From positions 62,001 through 126,000 of the forward strand of contig JAZNBG010000014.1 in assembly GCA_045586925.1 (NCBI GenBank): a stretch of DNA of 64,000 nt, in the 5' to 3' direction. Shown piece after piece: positions 42,399 through 52,543 of the stretch. Every line of letters begins with the position of its first letter. Within the stretch, counting starts at the first letter, position 1. The DNA is from SIG440 sp045586925. GTDB lineage: Bacteria; Bacillota; Clostridia; Monoglobales; Monoglobaceae. Made by a program: the position numbers and the translations under genes. The notes below the pieces were generated by a model, which was not told the origin of the DNA, searched no databases, and saw only the letters and a list, made by a program, of their open reading frames with translations.

Positions 42399-44099
42399 AT
42401 GAGTATTATTGAAAATTCAAAGAAGAAAATCGGACAAGCGGTGGCACAGGCGTTTACTAAAGCGGTAAATGACGGAGCTTTTGCAGTTGACTCATCGTTG
42501 GACATTACCGAAAAAATCCAGTTGGAAGTCCCCAAGGACGAACAGCACGGTGATTTTGCCTGCAACATTGCAATGCTTCTTGCAAAGGATTTGCGTATGC
42601 CTCCAAGAAAAATCGCCGAGGCAATTGCGGCGGGCATTGAAATCGGCGGCGAAATTGAAAAGGTAGAGGTTGCAGGTGCAGGTTTTATCAATTTTTATCT
42701 GTCTAATGCAAGACTTTACAACGTAATGCGTGAAATCGAGGAAAAAGGCAGTGACTACGGCAAGATTGAAATGGGCAAGGGCAAAAAGGTTATGGTTGAG
42801 TTTGTAAGTGCCAACCCAACAGGCCCTATGCATATGGGCAATGCCCGTGGCGGTGCGCTTGGTGACTGTATGGCAAGTGTGCTTGAATATGCAGGCTATG
42901 ACGTAACTCGTGAGTTTTATGTAAATGATGCCGGCAACCAGATTGAAAAGTTTGGTAAGTCATTGGAGGCAAGATATATTCAGCAGCTTAAAGGCGAGGA
43001 TGCAATTGAGTTCCCCGAGGACGGCTATCACGGTGATGATATAACCGAGCACGCAAAGGCATTCATTGCAATTGAAGGCGACAAGTATCTTGAAACATCA
43101 TCCGAGGAAAGAAAGGCAGCTCTTGTTGGATATGCTCTTGAAAAGAATGTAAATTATCTAAAGACAGACCTTGAAAAATACAGAATTTTTTATGATGTGT
43201 GGTTCCGTGAAAGCGAACTCCACAATTCGGGCAAGGTTCAGGATGCTATTGACCGCCTGACAAAAGCCGGATATACCTATGAAGAAGATGGCGCAATCTG
43301 GATTAACTGCGAAAAGATGGGCTTAGAGAAAAACGAGGTGCTTGTACGTAACAACGGTATTCCCACATATTTTGCGGCAGATATTGCGTACCATATAAAC
43401 AAGATTGAAACCCGTGGCTATGACATTTGTATTGACGTATGGGGTGCAGACCACCACGGACACGTTGCCAGAATGAAGGCGGCACTTGCGGCTTGCGGAA
43501 TTGACCCTGATAAATTTGAAGTTTCATTGATGCAGCTTGTTCGTCTTACCCGTGACGGTGAGGCGGTAAGAATGTCAAAGCGTACAGGTAAAGCAATTAC
43601 CCTTACAGACCTTCTGGAAGATGTTTCGGTTGACGCAGCGAGATTTTTATTTAATATGCGTATGGCAGGCAGCCATCTTGATTTTGACCTTGACTTGGCA
43701 GTTAAGCAGGAAAGCGAAAATCCGGTATATTATGTTCAGTATGCTCACGCAAGAATTTGCAGTATCATAAGAGTTTTGCAGGATGAAGGAATTGCCGTAA
43801 AGAACTTTGGCGAAATTTCACCCGAGGTTCTTTGTGAGAAGGAGGAAATTGCCCTTCTTAAAAAGCTTTGTGACCTTCCCGAAGAAATCAGAGCGGCGGC
43901 TGAAACCCGTGAGCCTGCACGTATAACCAGATATGTTATGGATCTGGCATCGGCATTCCATACATTCTATAACGCCTGCCGTGTCAAGGTGGAGGACAAA
44001 GAACTGATGAATGCACGCCTTAAGCTTGTTGACAGCACAAGAATTGTAATTCAGGGTGTGCTGAAAATGCTTAAAATCACTGCACCTGAAAAGATGTAA
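42399..44099 (+). CDS. argS: Arginyl-tRNA synthetase
   Basis: A 566-residue class I synthetase. The HIGH-equivalent lies in SANPTGPMHMGNARG and the KMSKS-equivalent in RMSKRTG. The N-terminal Arg-S additional domain and C-terminal DALR anticodon-binding domain are both present. An in-frame ATG four codons earlier overlaps the RBS GGAGA, so the later ATG was chosen. It ends the ddl-murI-DUF1934-argS operon, or reads on into the protease gene 13 bp downstream. Confidence 0.96.
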   Translation: MSIIENSKKKIGQAVAQAFTKAVNDGAFAVDSSLDITEKIQLEVPKDEQHGDFACNIAMLLAKDLRMPPRKIAEAIAAGIEIGGEIEKVEVAGAGFINFYLSNARLYNVMREIEEKGSDYGKIEMGKGKKVMVEFVSANPTGPMHMGNARGGALGDCMASVLEYAGYDVTREFYVNDAGNQIEKFGKSLEARYIQQLKGEDAIEFPEDGYHGDDITEHAKAFIAIEGDKYLETSSEERKAALVGYALEKNVNYLKTDLEKYRIFYDVWFRESELHNSGKVQDAIDRLTKAGYTYEEDGAIWINCEKMGLEKNEVLVRNNGIPTYFAADIAYHINKIETRGYDICIDVWGADHHGHVARMKAALAACGIDPDKFEVSLMQLVRLTRDGEAVRMSKRTGKAITLTDLLEDVSVDAARFLFNMRMAGSHLDFDLDLAVKQESENPVYYVQYAHARICSIIRVLQDEGIAVKNFGEISPEVLCEKEEIALLKKLCDLPEEIRAAAETREPARITRYVMDLASAFHTFYNACRVKVEDKELMNARLKLVDSTRIVIQGVLKMLKITAPEKM

Positions 44100-44112
44100 G
44101 GAGAGGTGTTTT

Positions 44113-45549
44113 ATGAAAAGAATTTCAAAAAAACTGACAGCACTTTTGCTGGTTATGGCGGTTGTTTTTTCGTGCACAGCGGTTTTTGCAGAAGAAACAG
44201 CAACCCCATATAAATATTCCGATTATATAAAGAATATCGCAAAAAACATATCTCTTTTTGGCAGATATGATAATTTGATGGAAAATGAATTGTATCTTAC
44301 AGCCCTTGAAGCGATTATTGAAGAAAATCCTGAACTTTATGAAACCGCAGTACGGGCTATGGTTGAGTCTGTTGACGAAAATTCGGCATATTATAACGAA
44401 GAAGAGGCAAAGCAGTTCCTTGAAACTCTGCAGGATGAGGTCGTGGGTATCGGTGTCAGTGTTCTTTATCAGGATGGGAACATTGTTGTATCCCAGCCTG
44501 TCCCGGGTTCACCCGCCGATAAAGCAGGTATCAAGGCGGGGGATATAATCATTGCCGCAGACGGAATTAACCTTAAGGATATGCTTTTTGATACGGCGAT
44601 TGACCATATACGCGGCAAGGAGGGAACAACCGTAACAGTTACGGTTGTACGCTCAGGATTTGAAGAGCCTATAGATTTTAAAATGGTGCGTGAAAAGGTG
44701 TCGGAAGCGTCTGTTGATTATGAACTTATCGAGCAAGACGGAAAGAAAATTGCAAGAATTAACATCTATTCCTTTACCGAAAATGTTGCAGAACAGTTTG
44801 CAGATGCACTTAAATGGGCAGAAGACTTAGGTGTTAAGAATATAATTATCGACCTTCGTGACAACGGGGGCGGCTATCTTGAACAGGCGGTTAGCATTGC
44901 TGATATGTTCCTGCCGGATGGTAAAACTATTACTACCGAGGACCACAAGGTTGATGTTTTGGATAAGGTGTACACAGCAACAGGCGATGAACCCGATTAC
45001 AAGGTTGTAATTCTGATAAACGAAATGAGTGCCAGTGCCTCTGAAGTTCTTACTGCGGCACTTGTCGAGAATGATGCAGCAATTGCTGTGGGAACAAAAT
45101 CATTTGGCAAGGGAACGGTTCAAAGAATGTATGATATTCCCGAAAATGCATTGATGAAATTCACTGTTGCATATTATCTCACCCCAAAGGGCAACAATAT
45201 TCATAAAAAGGGAATTTTGCCGTCATCTGTTGTTGAAAATTCATCAGTTCCGGTGGATATGTCCGAGGTTTCTCACTTTAATCTGACCAAAACCTATAAG
45301 CTTGGTGACAAGGGAGAGGAAATAAAAAATGCCAAGAAGATACTTGATATTTTAGGTATTTATATTGGTGAATTGAATGACATCTATGATGAAAACCTTA
45401 AAAGTGCGGTAAATCTTTATCAGCAGGCAAAGGGTCTTTATCCATATGGCGTTCTTGATATAACCACACAGTACAGTCTGTATGATACAATCAAGACCAC
45501 AAAAGTCGAGGTTGATGATCAGTTGCAGGCAGCGATTGATGTGTTTTGA
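44113..45549 (+). CDS. S41 carboxy-terminal processing protease
   Basis: A 478-residue exported protease. The signal peptide (KLTALLLVMAVVFSCTAVFA) is followed by a helical N-terminal domain, a PDZ domain (EVVGIGVSVLY ... SPADKAGIKAGDIIIAADG) and the S41 core with the catalytic Ser in MSASASEVLTAAL and Lys in TKSFGKGTVQ. The last 75 residues look like a peptidoglycan-binding domain (LGDKGEEIKNAKKILDILG). CtpA/CtpB proteases cleave cell-envelope or sporulation signalling proteins; which one this is cannot be settled. RBS AAGGAGAGG. Confidence 0.92.
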   Translation: MKRISKKLTALLLVMAVVFSCTAVFAEETATPYKYSDYIKNIAKNISLFGRYDNLMENELYLTALEAIIEENPELYETAVRAMVESVDENSAYYNEEEAKQFLETLQDEVVGIGVSVLYQDGNIVVSQPVPGSPADKAGIKAGDIIIAADGINLKDMLFDTAIDHIRGKEGTTVTVTVVRSGFEEPIDFKMVREKVSEASVDYELIEQDGKKIARINIYSFTENVAEQFADALKWAEDLGVKNIIIDLRDNGGGYLEQAVSIADMFLPDGKTITTEDHKVDVLDKVYTATGDEPDYKVVILINEMSASASEVLTAALVENDAAIAVGTKSFGKGTVQRMYDIPENALMKFTVAYYLTPKGNNIHKKGILPSSVVENSSVPVDMSEVSHFNLTKTYKLGDKGEEIKNAKKILDILGIYIGELNDIYDENLKSAVNLYQQAKGLYPYGVLDITTQYSLYDTIKTTKVEVDDQLQAAIDVF

Positions 45550-45581
45550 TTAAATACTAAATATGAAAGGATGAAAATAAA

Positions 45582-46421
<840 letters not shown>

Positions 46422-46436
46422 TACAGAAAATTACAG

Positions 46437-46470
46437 GCACATATCGATGGATATGTGCTTTAATTTTACA
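46437..46470 (+). terminator. Intrinsic terminator after the Mrp gene
   Basis: A perfect 9-bp stem (GCACATATC / GATATGTGC) with loop GATG is followed by TTTAATTTTA. A second weaker hairpin (CCC/GGG with A6/T6 arms) follows at about 46470-46498 and may add to termination. Confidence 0.8.
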
Positions 46471-46498
46471 AAAAATCCCTGTAATAATGGGTTTTTTC

Positions 46499-46527
46499 TT
46501 GACTTAAACAGAGAAAAATGGTACAAT
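46499..46527 (+). promoter_or_regulatory. Promoter of the methyltransferase-ECF-truA-rho unit
   Basis: TTGACT and TACAAT are spaced by 17 bp, 45 bp before the methyltransferase start. Confidence 0.7.
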
Positions 46528-46571
46528 ATAAGTAAAATAAAATGGTGTAGTATACCTAAGGACGAGATATT

Positions 46572-47444
46572 ATGTTTTTATCTGATAAATGGAAAGATTA
46601 TGAATTGCTTGATACAAGCAGAGGCGAAAAACTGGAACGCTGGGGAGACATTATTCTCAGGCGTCCTGACCCACAGATTGTGTGGGATGTTGAAGAGGCA
46701 AAGACCGACCCTGCATGGAAGGGTGCAGATGCTCATTATATCCGCAGTAATACAGGCGGCGGCCATTGGGAAAGCCGCAAGGGTATGCCCGAAAGCTGGA
46801 CGATAAGATACCGTGATTTGAGATTTGGTATCAAGATGATGGGCTTTAAGCATACAGGTCTTTTCCCCGAGCAGGCAACCAACTGGGACTGGTTTTCGGA
46901 TATAATAAAAAAGTCGGGCAGAAGTGATGTGAATGTGCTTAATCTGTTTGCTTATACCGGTGGTGCTACCATGGCTGCTGCGGCGGCAGGAGCTGCGGTT
47001 TGCCACGTTGATGCCTCAAAAGGTATGGTTGGCTGGGCTAAGGAGAATGCAGTTTTATCGGGTCTTGATAAATGTCCCATCAGATATATTGTTGATGATG
47101 TTAAAAAGTTTACCGAGCGTGAAATCCGCCGTGGCAGAAAGTATGACGCAGTAATTATGGACCCGCCGTCTTACGGCAGAGGTCCGTCGGGCGAGGTCTG
47201 GAAGATAGAGGACGAGCTTTTTGATTTGGTTAAGCTGTGTATGGGTGTTTTGTCGGATGCCCCGCTTTTCTTCCTGATAAATTCGTATACAACAGGTCTT
47301 TCGGGCGGAGTGCTTGAAAATATATACAAAATGACCCTGCAGAAGAAATTTGGCGGAACAGTTTTGGTAGACGAGGTGGGGCTTCCCGTAACCAAGCACG
47401 GACTTGTGTTGCCCTGCGGATATTCCGGCAGATGGTGTAAATAA
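46572..47444 (+). CDS. Class I SAM-dependent rRNA methyltransferase, RlmI-like
   Basis: A 290-residue methyltransferase. The SAM-binding loop is LNLFAYTGGATMAAAAAGA, followed by HVDASKGMVGWAKEN, DDVKKF and the catalytic motif MDPPSYGRGPSG. This arrangement is that of the RlmI/RlmL-K group, which methylates 23S rRNA cytosine or guanine. The usual N-terminal PUA domain of RlmI is missing; about 85 residues of beta-rich sequence stand in its place. RBS AAGGACGAG. The target base cannot be assigned. Confidence 0.85.
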   Translation: MFLSDKWKDYELLDTSRGEKLERWGDIILRRPDPQIVWDVEEAKTDPAWKGADAHYIRSNTGGGHWESRKGMPESWTIRYRDLRFGIKMMGFKHTGLFPEQATNWDWFSDIIKKSGRSDVNVLNLFAYTGGATMAAAAAGAAVCHVDASKGMVGWAKENAVLSGLDKCPIRYIVDDVKKFTEREIRRGRKYDAVIMDPPSYGRGPSGEVWKIEDELFDLVKLCMGVLSDAPLFFLINSYTTGLSGGVLENIYKMTLQKKFGGTVLVDEVGLPVTKHGLVLPCGYSGRWCK

Positions 47445-47501
47445 ATTGTAGAGAGCAATATAGAATACGCTTTAAATCACTTTAAAACGAAGGTGAAAAA
47501 T

Positions 47502-48392
47502 TTGGACAAAAATACAGACATAATAATTGAAATAAATGACCTTGAGTTTGCCTATGAGGACGCAGAAAACGCACAGGATGCTGTCTTAAAGGGTGTCAGC
47601 CTGTCGGTTAAAAAGGGCGAATTTCTTGCGGTACTTGGGCACAACGGCTCGGGCAAATCAACTCTTGCAAAGCATCTCAATGCAATTTTAGTTCCCCAAA
47701 AGGGAAAGGTTTGGGTAGATGGAATTGACACAAGCGATGATAATAAGCTGTATGATATAAGACAAAGGGTTGGAATGGTTTTTCAAAATCCGGACAATCA
47801 GCTTGTGGCAACCATTGTTGAGGAGGATGTGGCGTTTGCCCCAGAAAACTTAGGTGTCGCACCGGACGAAATCCGAAAGCGCGTTGACTATGCGCTTGAT
47901 GCTGTAAATATGACAGAGTTTGTTCATCACGCCCCGCATATGCTAAGTGGTGGACAAAAGCAAAGAATTGCGATTGCGGGTGTTTTGGCAATGAAACCCG
48001 AAGTGCTTGTTATGGACGAGCCAACAGCAATGCTTGACCCAATAGGCAGACGTGAAATTATGGATACGGTTAAAAAGCTTAACCGTGAAGAAAATATGAC
48101 GGTTGTAATGATAACACACTTTATGGAGGAGGCGGCTCAGGCTGACCGTGTTATTGTTATGGATCATGGCAAGATTGTTATGGAGGGCACGCCTAAGGAG
48201 GTTTTCAGCCACGTTGAGGAACTGAAGAAAATCGGGCTTGATGTTCCTCAGACAACAGAACTTCTTTACAACCTGAAAAAATCGGGCATCAATATTGATG
48301 CAGATTTGCTTAGCATTGACGATTGTGTCGATGAATTACTTAACCGGATTGCAAAGCGCAAAGGAGGTGCCGCAGATGATAAAGCTGAGTGA
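47502..48392 (+). CDS. ecfA1: ECF transporter ATPase EcfA1
   Basis: One of two ATPases of the energy-coupling-factor module that powers vitamin and metal uptake by S components. About 296 residues, with Walker A GHNGSGKST, Q-loop FQNPDNQLV, signature LSGGQKQR and Walker B VMDEPTAMLDPIGR. The start is taken as TTG behind AAGGTG; a GTG nine bases earlier is inside the RBS. It overlaps ecfA2 by 17 bp. The order ecfA1-ecfA2-ecfT-truA is the common Firmicute arrangement. Confidence 0.94.
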   Translation: MDKNTDIIIEINDLEFAYEDAENAQDAVLKGVSLSVKKGEFLAVLGHNGSGKSTLAKHLNAILVPQKGKVWVDGIDTSDDNKLYDIRQRVGMVFQNPDNQLVATIVEEDVAFAPENLGVAPDEIRKRVDYALDAVNMTEFVHHAPHMLSGGQKQRIAIAGVLAMKPEVLVMDEPTAMLDPIGRREIMDTVKKLNREENMTVVMITHFMEEAAQADRVIVMDHGKIVMEGTPKEVFSHVEELKKIGLDVPQTTELLYNLKKSGINIDADLLSIDDCVDELLNRIAKRKGGAADDKAE

Positions 48393-49218
48393 TGTAAGCT
48401 ATGTTTATATGAGTGGCGGCCCTTTTGAAAAAATTGCGGTAGAGGATATAAATCTTAATCTTAAAAACGGTGAATTTGTTGGATTAATCGGACACACCGG
48501 CTCGGGCAAATCCACACTGATTCAGCTTATGGCGGGGCTGATTAAGCCAAGTGGCGGCACAGTTGAAATTGACGGACAACCGCTACATACAAAAGGCTGT
48601 GATATGCGGAAAATAAGATTTCATATTGGTCTTGTTATGCAATACCCCGAATATCAGCTTTTTGAAGAAACCGTCTTTAAGGATATTGCGTTTGGACCCA
48701 AAAATATGGGCTTGCCTGAAGAAGATATTAAACGCCGTGTTCATTTTGCGGCAGATTTGGTTGGATTAAAGCGAGAGCTGCTTGAAAAGTCACCATTTGA
48801 GCTTTCGGGCGGTCAGAAAAGGCGTGTTGCCATTGCAGGTGTTCTTGCGATGGAACCAAAGTTTCTTATTCTTGACGAGCCAACCGCAGGTCTTGACCCT
48901 GCAGGCAGGGACGAAATACTTCATAAAATCCGTGATATGCACCGCAGACTAGGCATAACAGTTGTTTTGGTGTCACACAGTATGGAGGATATAGCAGGAC
49001 TTGCTGACAGAATTGTTGTTATGAATCACGGCAAAATTGCAATGACAGGAAAGCCTGCGGAGATTTTTAAATCTGCCGATAGATTAAAAGAAATGGGGCT
49101 AACAGTGCCGCAGATTACCGAGGTCTGCACAAAACTCCGCAATGCAGGGGTTGATATTGCTGACGGAATATATACGGTAGAGTCCGCTAAGGCGGAAATT
49201 GAAAAATTATTAAAATGA
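48376..49218 (+). CDS. ecfA2: ECF transporter ATPase EcfA2
   Basis: A 280-residue partner ATPase with Walker A GHTGSGKST, Q-loop MQYPEYQLFEETV, signature LSGGQKRR and Walker B ILDEPTAGLDPAGR. The ATG inside the end of ecfA1 has the full RBS AAAGGAGGTG at 6 bases, so this start is firm even though the frame is open further upstream. It pairs with EcfA1 and EcfT on the membrane. Confidence 0.95.
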   Translation: MIKLSDVSYVYMSGGPFEKIAVEDINLNLKNGEFVGLIGHTGSGKSTLIQLMAGLIKPSGGTVEIDGQPLHTKGCDMRKIRFHIGLVMQYPEYQLFEETVFKDIAFGPKNMGLPEEDIKRRVHFAADLVGLKRELLEKSPFELSGGQKRRVAIAGVLAMEPKFLILDEPTAGLDPAGRDEILHKIRDMHRRLGITVVLVSHSMEDIAGLADRIVVMNHGKIAMTGKPAEIFKSADRLKEMGLTVPQITEVCTKLRNAGVDIADGIYTVESAKAEIEKLLK

Positions 49219-49238
49219 CGAAATGGGATGATTGACAT

Positions 49239-50039
49239 ATGCTGAAGGATATTACTTTAGGGCAATATTTTCCGGGGAATTCTGTTATTCACCGACTTGA
49301 CCCAAGAACAAAAATTCTTTGTTTGATTGTCTATATTACCATAATATTTTGTATCAAAAGCTTTATCGGGTACGGGATTTTGGCGGCATTTACGACTGTG
49401 TTTATAATTTCGTCAAGGATACCGTTTCGGTTTGTGCTTAAAGGTCTTAAACCTATTATGGTTTTTGTAGTCATAACTGCACTTTTTAATTTGTTTTTAA
49501 CAAACGGACGAGTGCTATGGAGCTGGGGTTTTCTTAAGATTACTGCAGAAGGCGTGAGTCTGGCTATTTTTATGGTGCTCAGACTGTTTTTCTTAGTTCT
49601 GGGAACATCTATGCTGACACTTACCACATCTCCTATTGCTCTTACAGATGGAATTGAATACTTGCTTTCGCCGTTTAAAAAAATCGGTGTTCCCGCACAC
49701 GAGCTTGCCATGATGATGACAATTGCACTCAGGTTTGTGCCCACATTGCTCGAAGAAACCGAAAAAATTATCAAGGCGCAAACTGCCCGTGGTGCAGACT
49801 TTGAAAGCGGAAACCTGATAAACCGTGCCAAGGCAATGATTCCGATATTGATACCCCTTTTTATAAGTGCCTTCCGTCGTGCAGATGATTTGGCTGTTGC
49901 AATGGAGTGTCGCTGTTATCGTGGCGACTGTGGCAGAACCCGTCTTAACGAGCTTAAAATGGGAAAGGCTGACCTTGTGGGTTGGCTTGCGGTTTTGGTT
50001 ATGACCGCATTGATTATTTTGGCAAACATTATTTTTTAA
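49239..50039 (+). CDS. ecfT: ECF transporter transmembrane protein EcfT
   Basis: A 266-residue membrane protein with about five to six helices and the two coupling-helix motifs that grip the ATPases (TARGADFESG and ECRCYRGDCGRTR). It begins LGQYFPGNSVIHRLDPRTKI, the standard EcfT opening. Which vitamins it serves depends on S components outside the window. RBS GGGATGA. truA starts 11 bp after its stop. Confidence 0.95.
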   Translation: MLKDITLGQYFPGNSVIHRLDPRTKILCLIVYITIIFCIKSFIGYGILAAFTTVFIISSRIPFRFVLKGLKPIMVFVVITALFNLFLTNGRVLWSWGFLKITAEGVSLAIFMVLRLFFLVLGTSMLTLTTSPIALTDGIEYLLSPFKKIGVPAHELAMMMTIALRFVPTLLEETEKIIKAQTARGADFESGNLINRAKAMIPILIPLFISAFRRADDLAVAMECRCYRGDCGRTRLNELKMGKADLVGWLAVLVMTALIILANIIF

Positions 50040-50050
50040 AAGGTGTTAAA

Positions 50051-50818
50051 ATGAGAAATATAGCGGTAAAAATAATGTATGACGGTGGCAGCTATCACGG
50101 CTGGCAGTATCAGCCCAACGGCATTACTGTTCAGGAGCGGATTGAAAAAGTGCTGACCGACCTTACAGGAGAGAAGGTTTCGGTTTGTGGCTGCAGCCGT
50201 ACAGATGCAGGGGTTCACGCGCTTGAGTATGTGTTTAATTTCAAAAGCGATACCCGTATTCCTGCGGACAGGCTTCCCTATGCAATAAACACACATCTTT
50301 GTAATGACGACATTGCGGCGGTTGCCGCAAGATGCGTTGACGACAGTTTCAATGCCCGTTTTTCATCCAACGGAAAACGGTATATCTACAAAATTTGGAA
50401 TTGCAACATACAAAATCCCTTTACGGCAAAATACAGCTGGCACGTGCCATACAAGTTAAATATCGAAGAAATGAAGATGGCGGCAGAAAAATTCTGCGGA
50501 ACTCACGATTTTGCGGCGTTTATGGCGGCTGGCGGCTCGCAAAAGACCACGGTGCGTACTATTCGTGACTGTAAGGTGGAAAAAAGCTGCGAGTGGGAGG
50601 AACAGATTGAGATAGAGGTAGAGGCGGATGCCTTTCTTTATAATATGGTTCGTATTATTACAGGAACGTTGGTTGAGGTAGGTACGGGCAGAAAGTCTGC
50701 AGATGAAATTTGTGAAATAATTGATAATTGCGACCGACGTGGTGCGGGAATGACTGCACCTCCCGAAGGTTTGTTTTTAAAAAGGGTATTATATACGCCC
50801 GAAATTTTGGAGTGGTAA
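50051..50818 (+). CDS. truA: tRNA pseudouridine synthase TruA
   Basis: A 255-residue enzyme that modifies U38-U40 of the tRNA anticodon arm. The catalytic Asp is in GCSRTDAGVHAL; also YDGGSYHGWQYQPNG at the start and FLYNMVRIITGTLVEVGTG near the end. The ATG behind AAAAGGTG is the only one that gives the conserved start; the frame itself is open into ecfT. Common last member of the ECF cluster. Confidence 0.96.
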   Translation: MRNIAVKIMYDGGSYHGWQYQPNGITVQERIEKVLTDLTGEKVSVCGCSRTDAGVHALEYVFNFKSDTRIPADRLPYAINTHLCNDDIAAVAARCVDDSFNARFSSNGKRYIYKIWNCNIQNPFTAKYSWHVPYKLNIEEMKMAAEKFCGTHDFAAFMAAGGSQKTTVRTIRDCKVEKSCEWEEQIEIEVEADAFLYNMVRIITGTLVEVGTGRKSADEICEIIDNCDRRGAGMTAPPEGLFLKRVLYTPEILEW

Positions 50819-50821
50819 AGT

Positions 50822-51928
50822 ATGAAAGATAAGGAAGTTGCTGCAAAAAAAGCTTTCAGCAAAAAAAGAATTATAGCGGTTTTGATTGTATTTGCTTTGA
50901 TTGCGGTTATGATATTTTCAAATCCCGAGGTACAGAAGTTCCTTATGGAACCATCCGATATAAAACTCAGCTTTCAAAGCGGCATAAATTATACAGCCAG
51001 GGCATACGGCAAAGGAATGCTTCTTATAGGAAACGATGGTATACGTGCAATTGACAGCCGTGGCAGAGAAAATTGGAGCATTGTGTCACCTGTTACGTCG
51101 CCTATGGTGATTACAAAAAACGAGTACGTAATGCTGGCTGACTACAGAGGCACATCGGTAAATGTTTATGAAAAAGATAAAATTGTTTCACAAATAAAGA
51201 CCGAAAGAGAAATATTGTCTGCAAAGATGAATAAAAATGGTTATGTGGCAGTTGCAACCGAGGAGCTGGGTTATAAAGGCGCAGTACGTATCTTTAATAA
51301 GAATGGTACAGAGATTTTCAAGTGGTCAAGCGGCAGCGGATATATCGGCGACATTGATATTTCTTCTAAAAACCGACTTGCGATAGCTCAGCTTATGACC
51401 GACAAGGAAGAGGTTTACAGCCGTATTATGGTTGTTGAAGCAGATTCACAAAAGGATGCAAAAAATATTGCTCAGATTGAAGGAATTGTGTCCAAATTAA
51501 AATATAAAGACAATGGCGGACTCATTGCGGTTTGTGACAACGGTGTGTATGCTTTTAAGAAAAACGGCAAGCAGGATTATTTTATAGATTTTGGCAGCAG
51601 AACACCGGTGGGGTGCAACATTGAAAATGAAAACAATATGGTTTTTGCCTTTGACAGTGGACTTAATAATACTGTTTTGGAAAGCTATTCCGCAACAGGA
51701 AAGCTGCGGGGCAGTTATGAAACCGATGGCGAGATGATTTCGTTTGATGTCAACGGCGAATGTATCCTGACGGCAAGTATGAATGGTGCATTCCGTATCA
51801 CACCTAAAGGCAAGGAGAAAAGTCGTATCGGGATTAAACGTGATGTTAAGTCAGTAAAAATATTCCCCGGAAGAGATGAATTTTTATTAATTGGCAGTGG
51901 CGGTGCACAAATAATTAAACTAAAATAA
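50822..51928 (+). CDS. DUF5711 family protein, single-anchor beta-propeller-like
   Basis: A 368-residue protein with a basic N-terminus, one membrane helix (IIAVLIVFALIAVMIF, about 22-37) and an external region of repeated short beta strands (GNDGIRAIDSRGRENW, ADYRGTSVNVYEKDK, IFNKNGTEIFKW, AFKKNGKQDYF), like a propeller of PQQ/WD type. This matches DUF5711, common in clostridia and of unknown function. It follows truA by 3 bp and precedes cvpA and rho in the same unit. Confidence 0.8.
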   Translation: MKDKEVAAKKAFSKKRIIAVLIVFALIAVMIFSNPEVQKFLMEPSDIKLSFQSGINYTARAYGKGMLLIGNDGIRAIDSRGRENWSIVSPVTSPMVITKNEYVMLADYRGTSVNVYEKDKIVSQIKTEREILSAKMNKNGYVAVATEELGYKGAVRIFNKNGTEIFKWSSGSGYIGDIDISSKNRLAIAQLMTDKEEVYSRIMVVEADSQKDAKNIAQIEGIVSKLKYKDNGGLIAVCDNGVYAFKKNGKQDYFIDFGSRTPVGCNIENENNMVFAFDSGLNNTVLESYSATGKLRGSYETDGEMISFDVNGECILTASMNGAFRITPKGKEKSRIGIKRDVKSVKIFPGRDEFLLIGSGGAQIIKLK

Positions 51929-51942
51929 GGAGAGCGAAAAGT

Positions 51943-52542
51943 ATGATTGCAGATGTTATTGTTGTTGCAGTTGTGGCTGTTTGTATTTTTCTTGGCTACA
52001 AGGCTGGATTTTTAAAGTCGCTTATAAATGTTGTGTCTTATATTGCGTCAATTATTCTTTCGTTTTTGTTCTATCCGATACTTTCGGGATTTTTAATGGA
52101 AACACCGCTTTATACTTTTTTTGTAGAAAAGATAGGTGCAAAATATCCGGCAGAGGGATTAATACAAACCGAATGGAAATTCCTTGAAAAATACATAAAT
52201 GAGGCTGAAGGTGCTGTTGCGGCGGCAGTTGCCGAGCTTTTGATTAATATTATTTCATTTATTCTTATAGTAATTTTATTTAAGATTGCGATTAAACTGA
52301 TAGGAAACGCCCTTAATCTGTTTGCACGTTTGCCGGTGATTAAACAGTGCAACCGTCTGGGCGGAGCGGTGACAGGCGGCTTGCTTGGTATTTTAGTTGT
52401 TTATATAGTGATGGCGTTGATGGTGACGATTGCACCGCTTGACAGCATTGACAAAGTTACCGCCGAAATACAGAAATCGACATTTGCAGAAGAAATGTAT
52501 AACAACAACATAATACTAAATTTGATTGGCGGGGAGGAATAG
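51943..52542 (+). CDS. CvpA family membrane protein
   Basis: A 199-residue protein with about four membrane helices and the CvpA opening IADVIVVAVVAVCIFLGYKAGFLKSLINVVSYIAS. Family members are linked to colicin V production in E. coli and to envelope functions elsewhere; the role here is unknown. RBS AAGGAGAG. rho starts 1 bp after its stop. Confidence 0.85.
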   Translation: MIADVIVVAVVAVCIFLGYKAGFLKSLINVVSYIASIILSFLFYPILSGFLMETPLYTFFVEKIGAKYPAEGLIQTEWKFLEKYINEAEGAVAAAVAELLINIISFILIVILFKIAIKLIGNALNLFARLPVIKQCNRLGGAVTGGLLGILVVYIVMALMVTIAPLDSIDKVTAEIQKSTFAEEMYNNNIILNLIGGEE

Positions 52543-52543
52543 T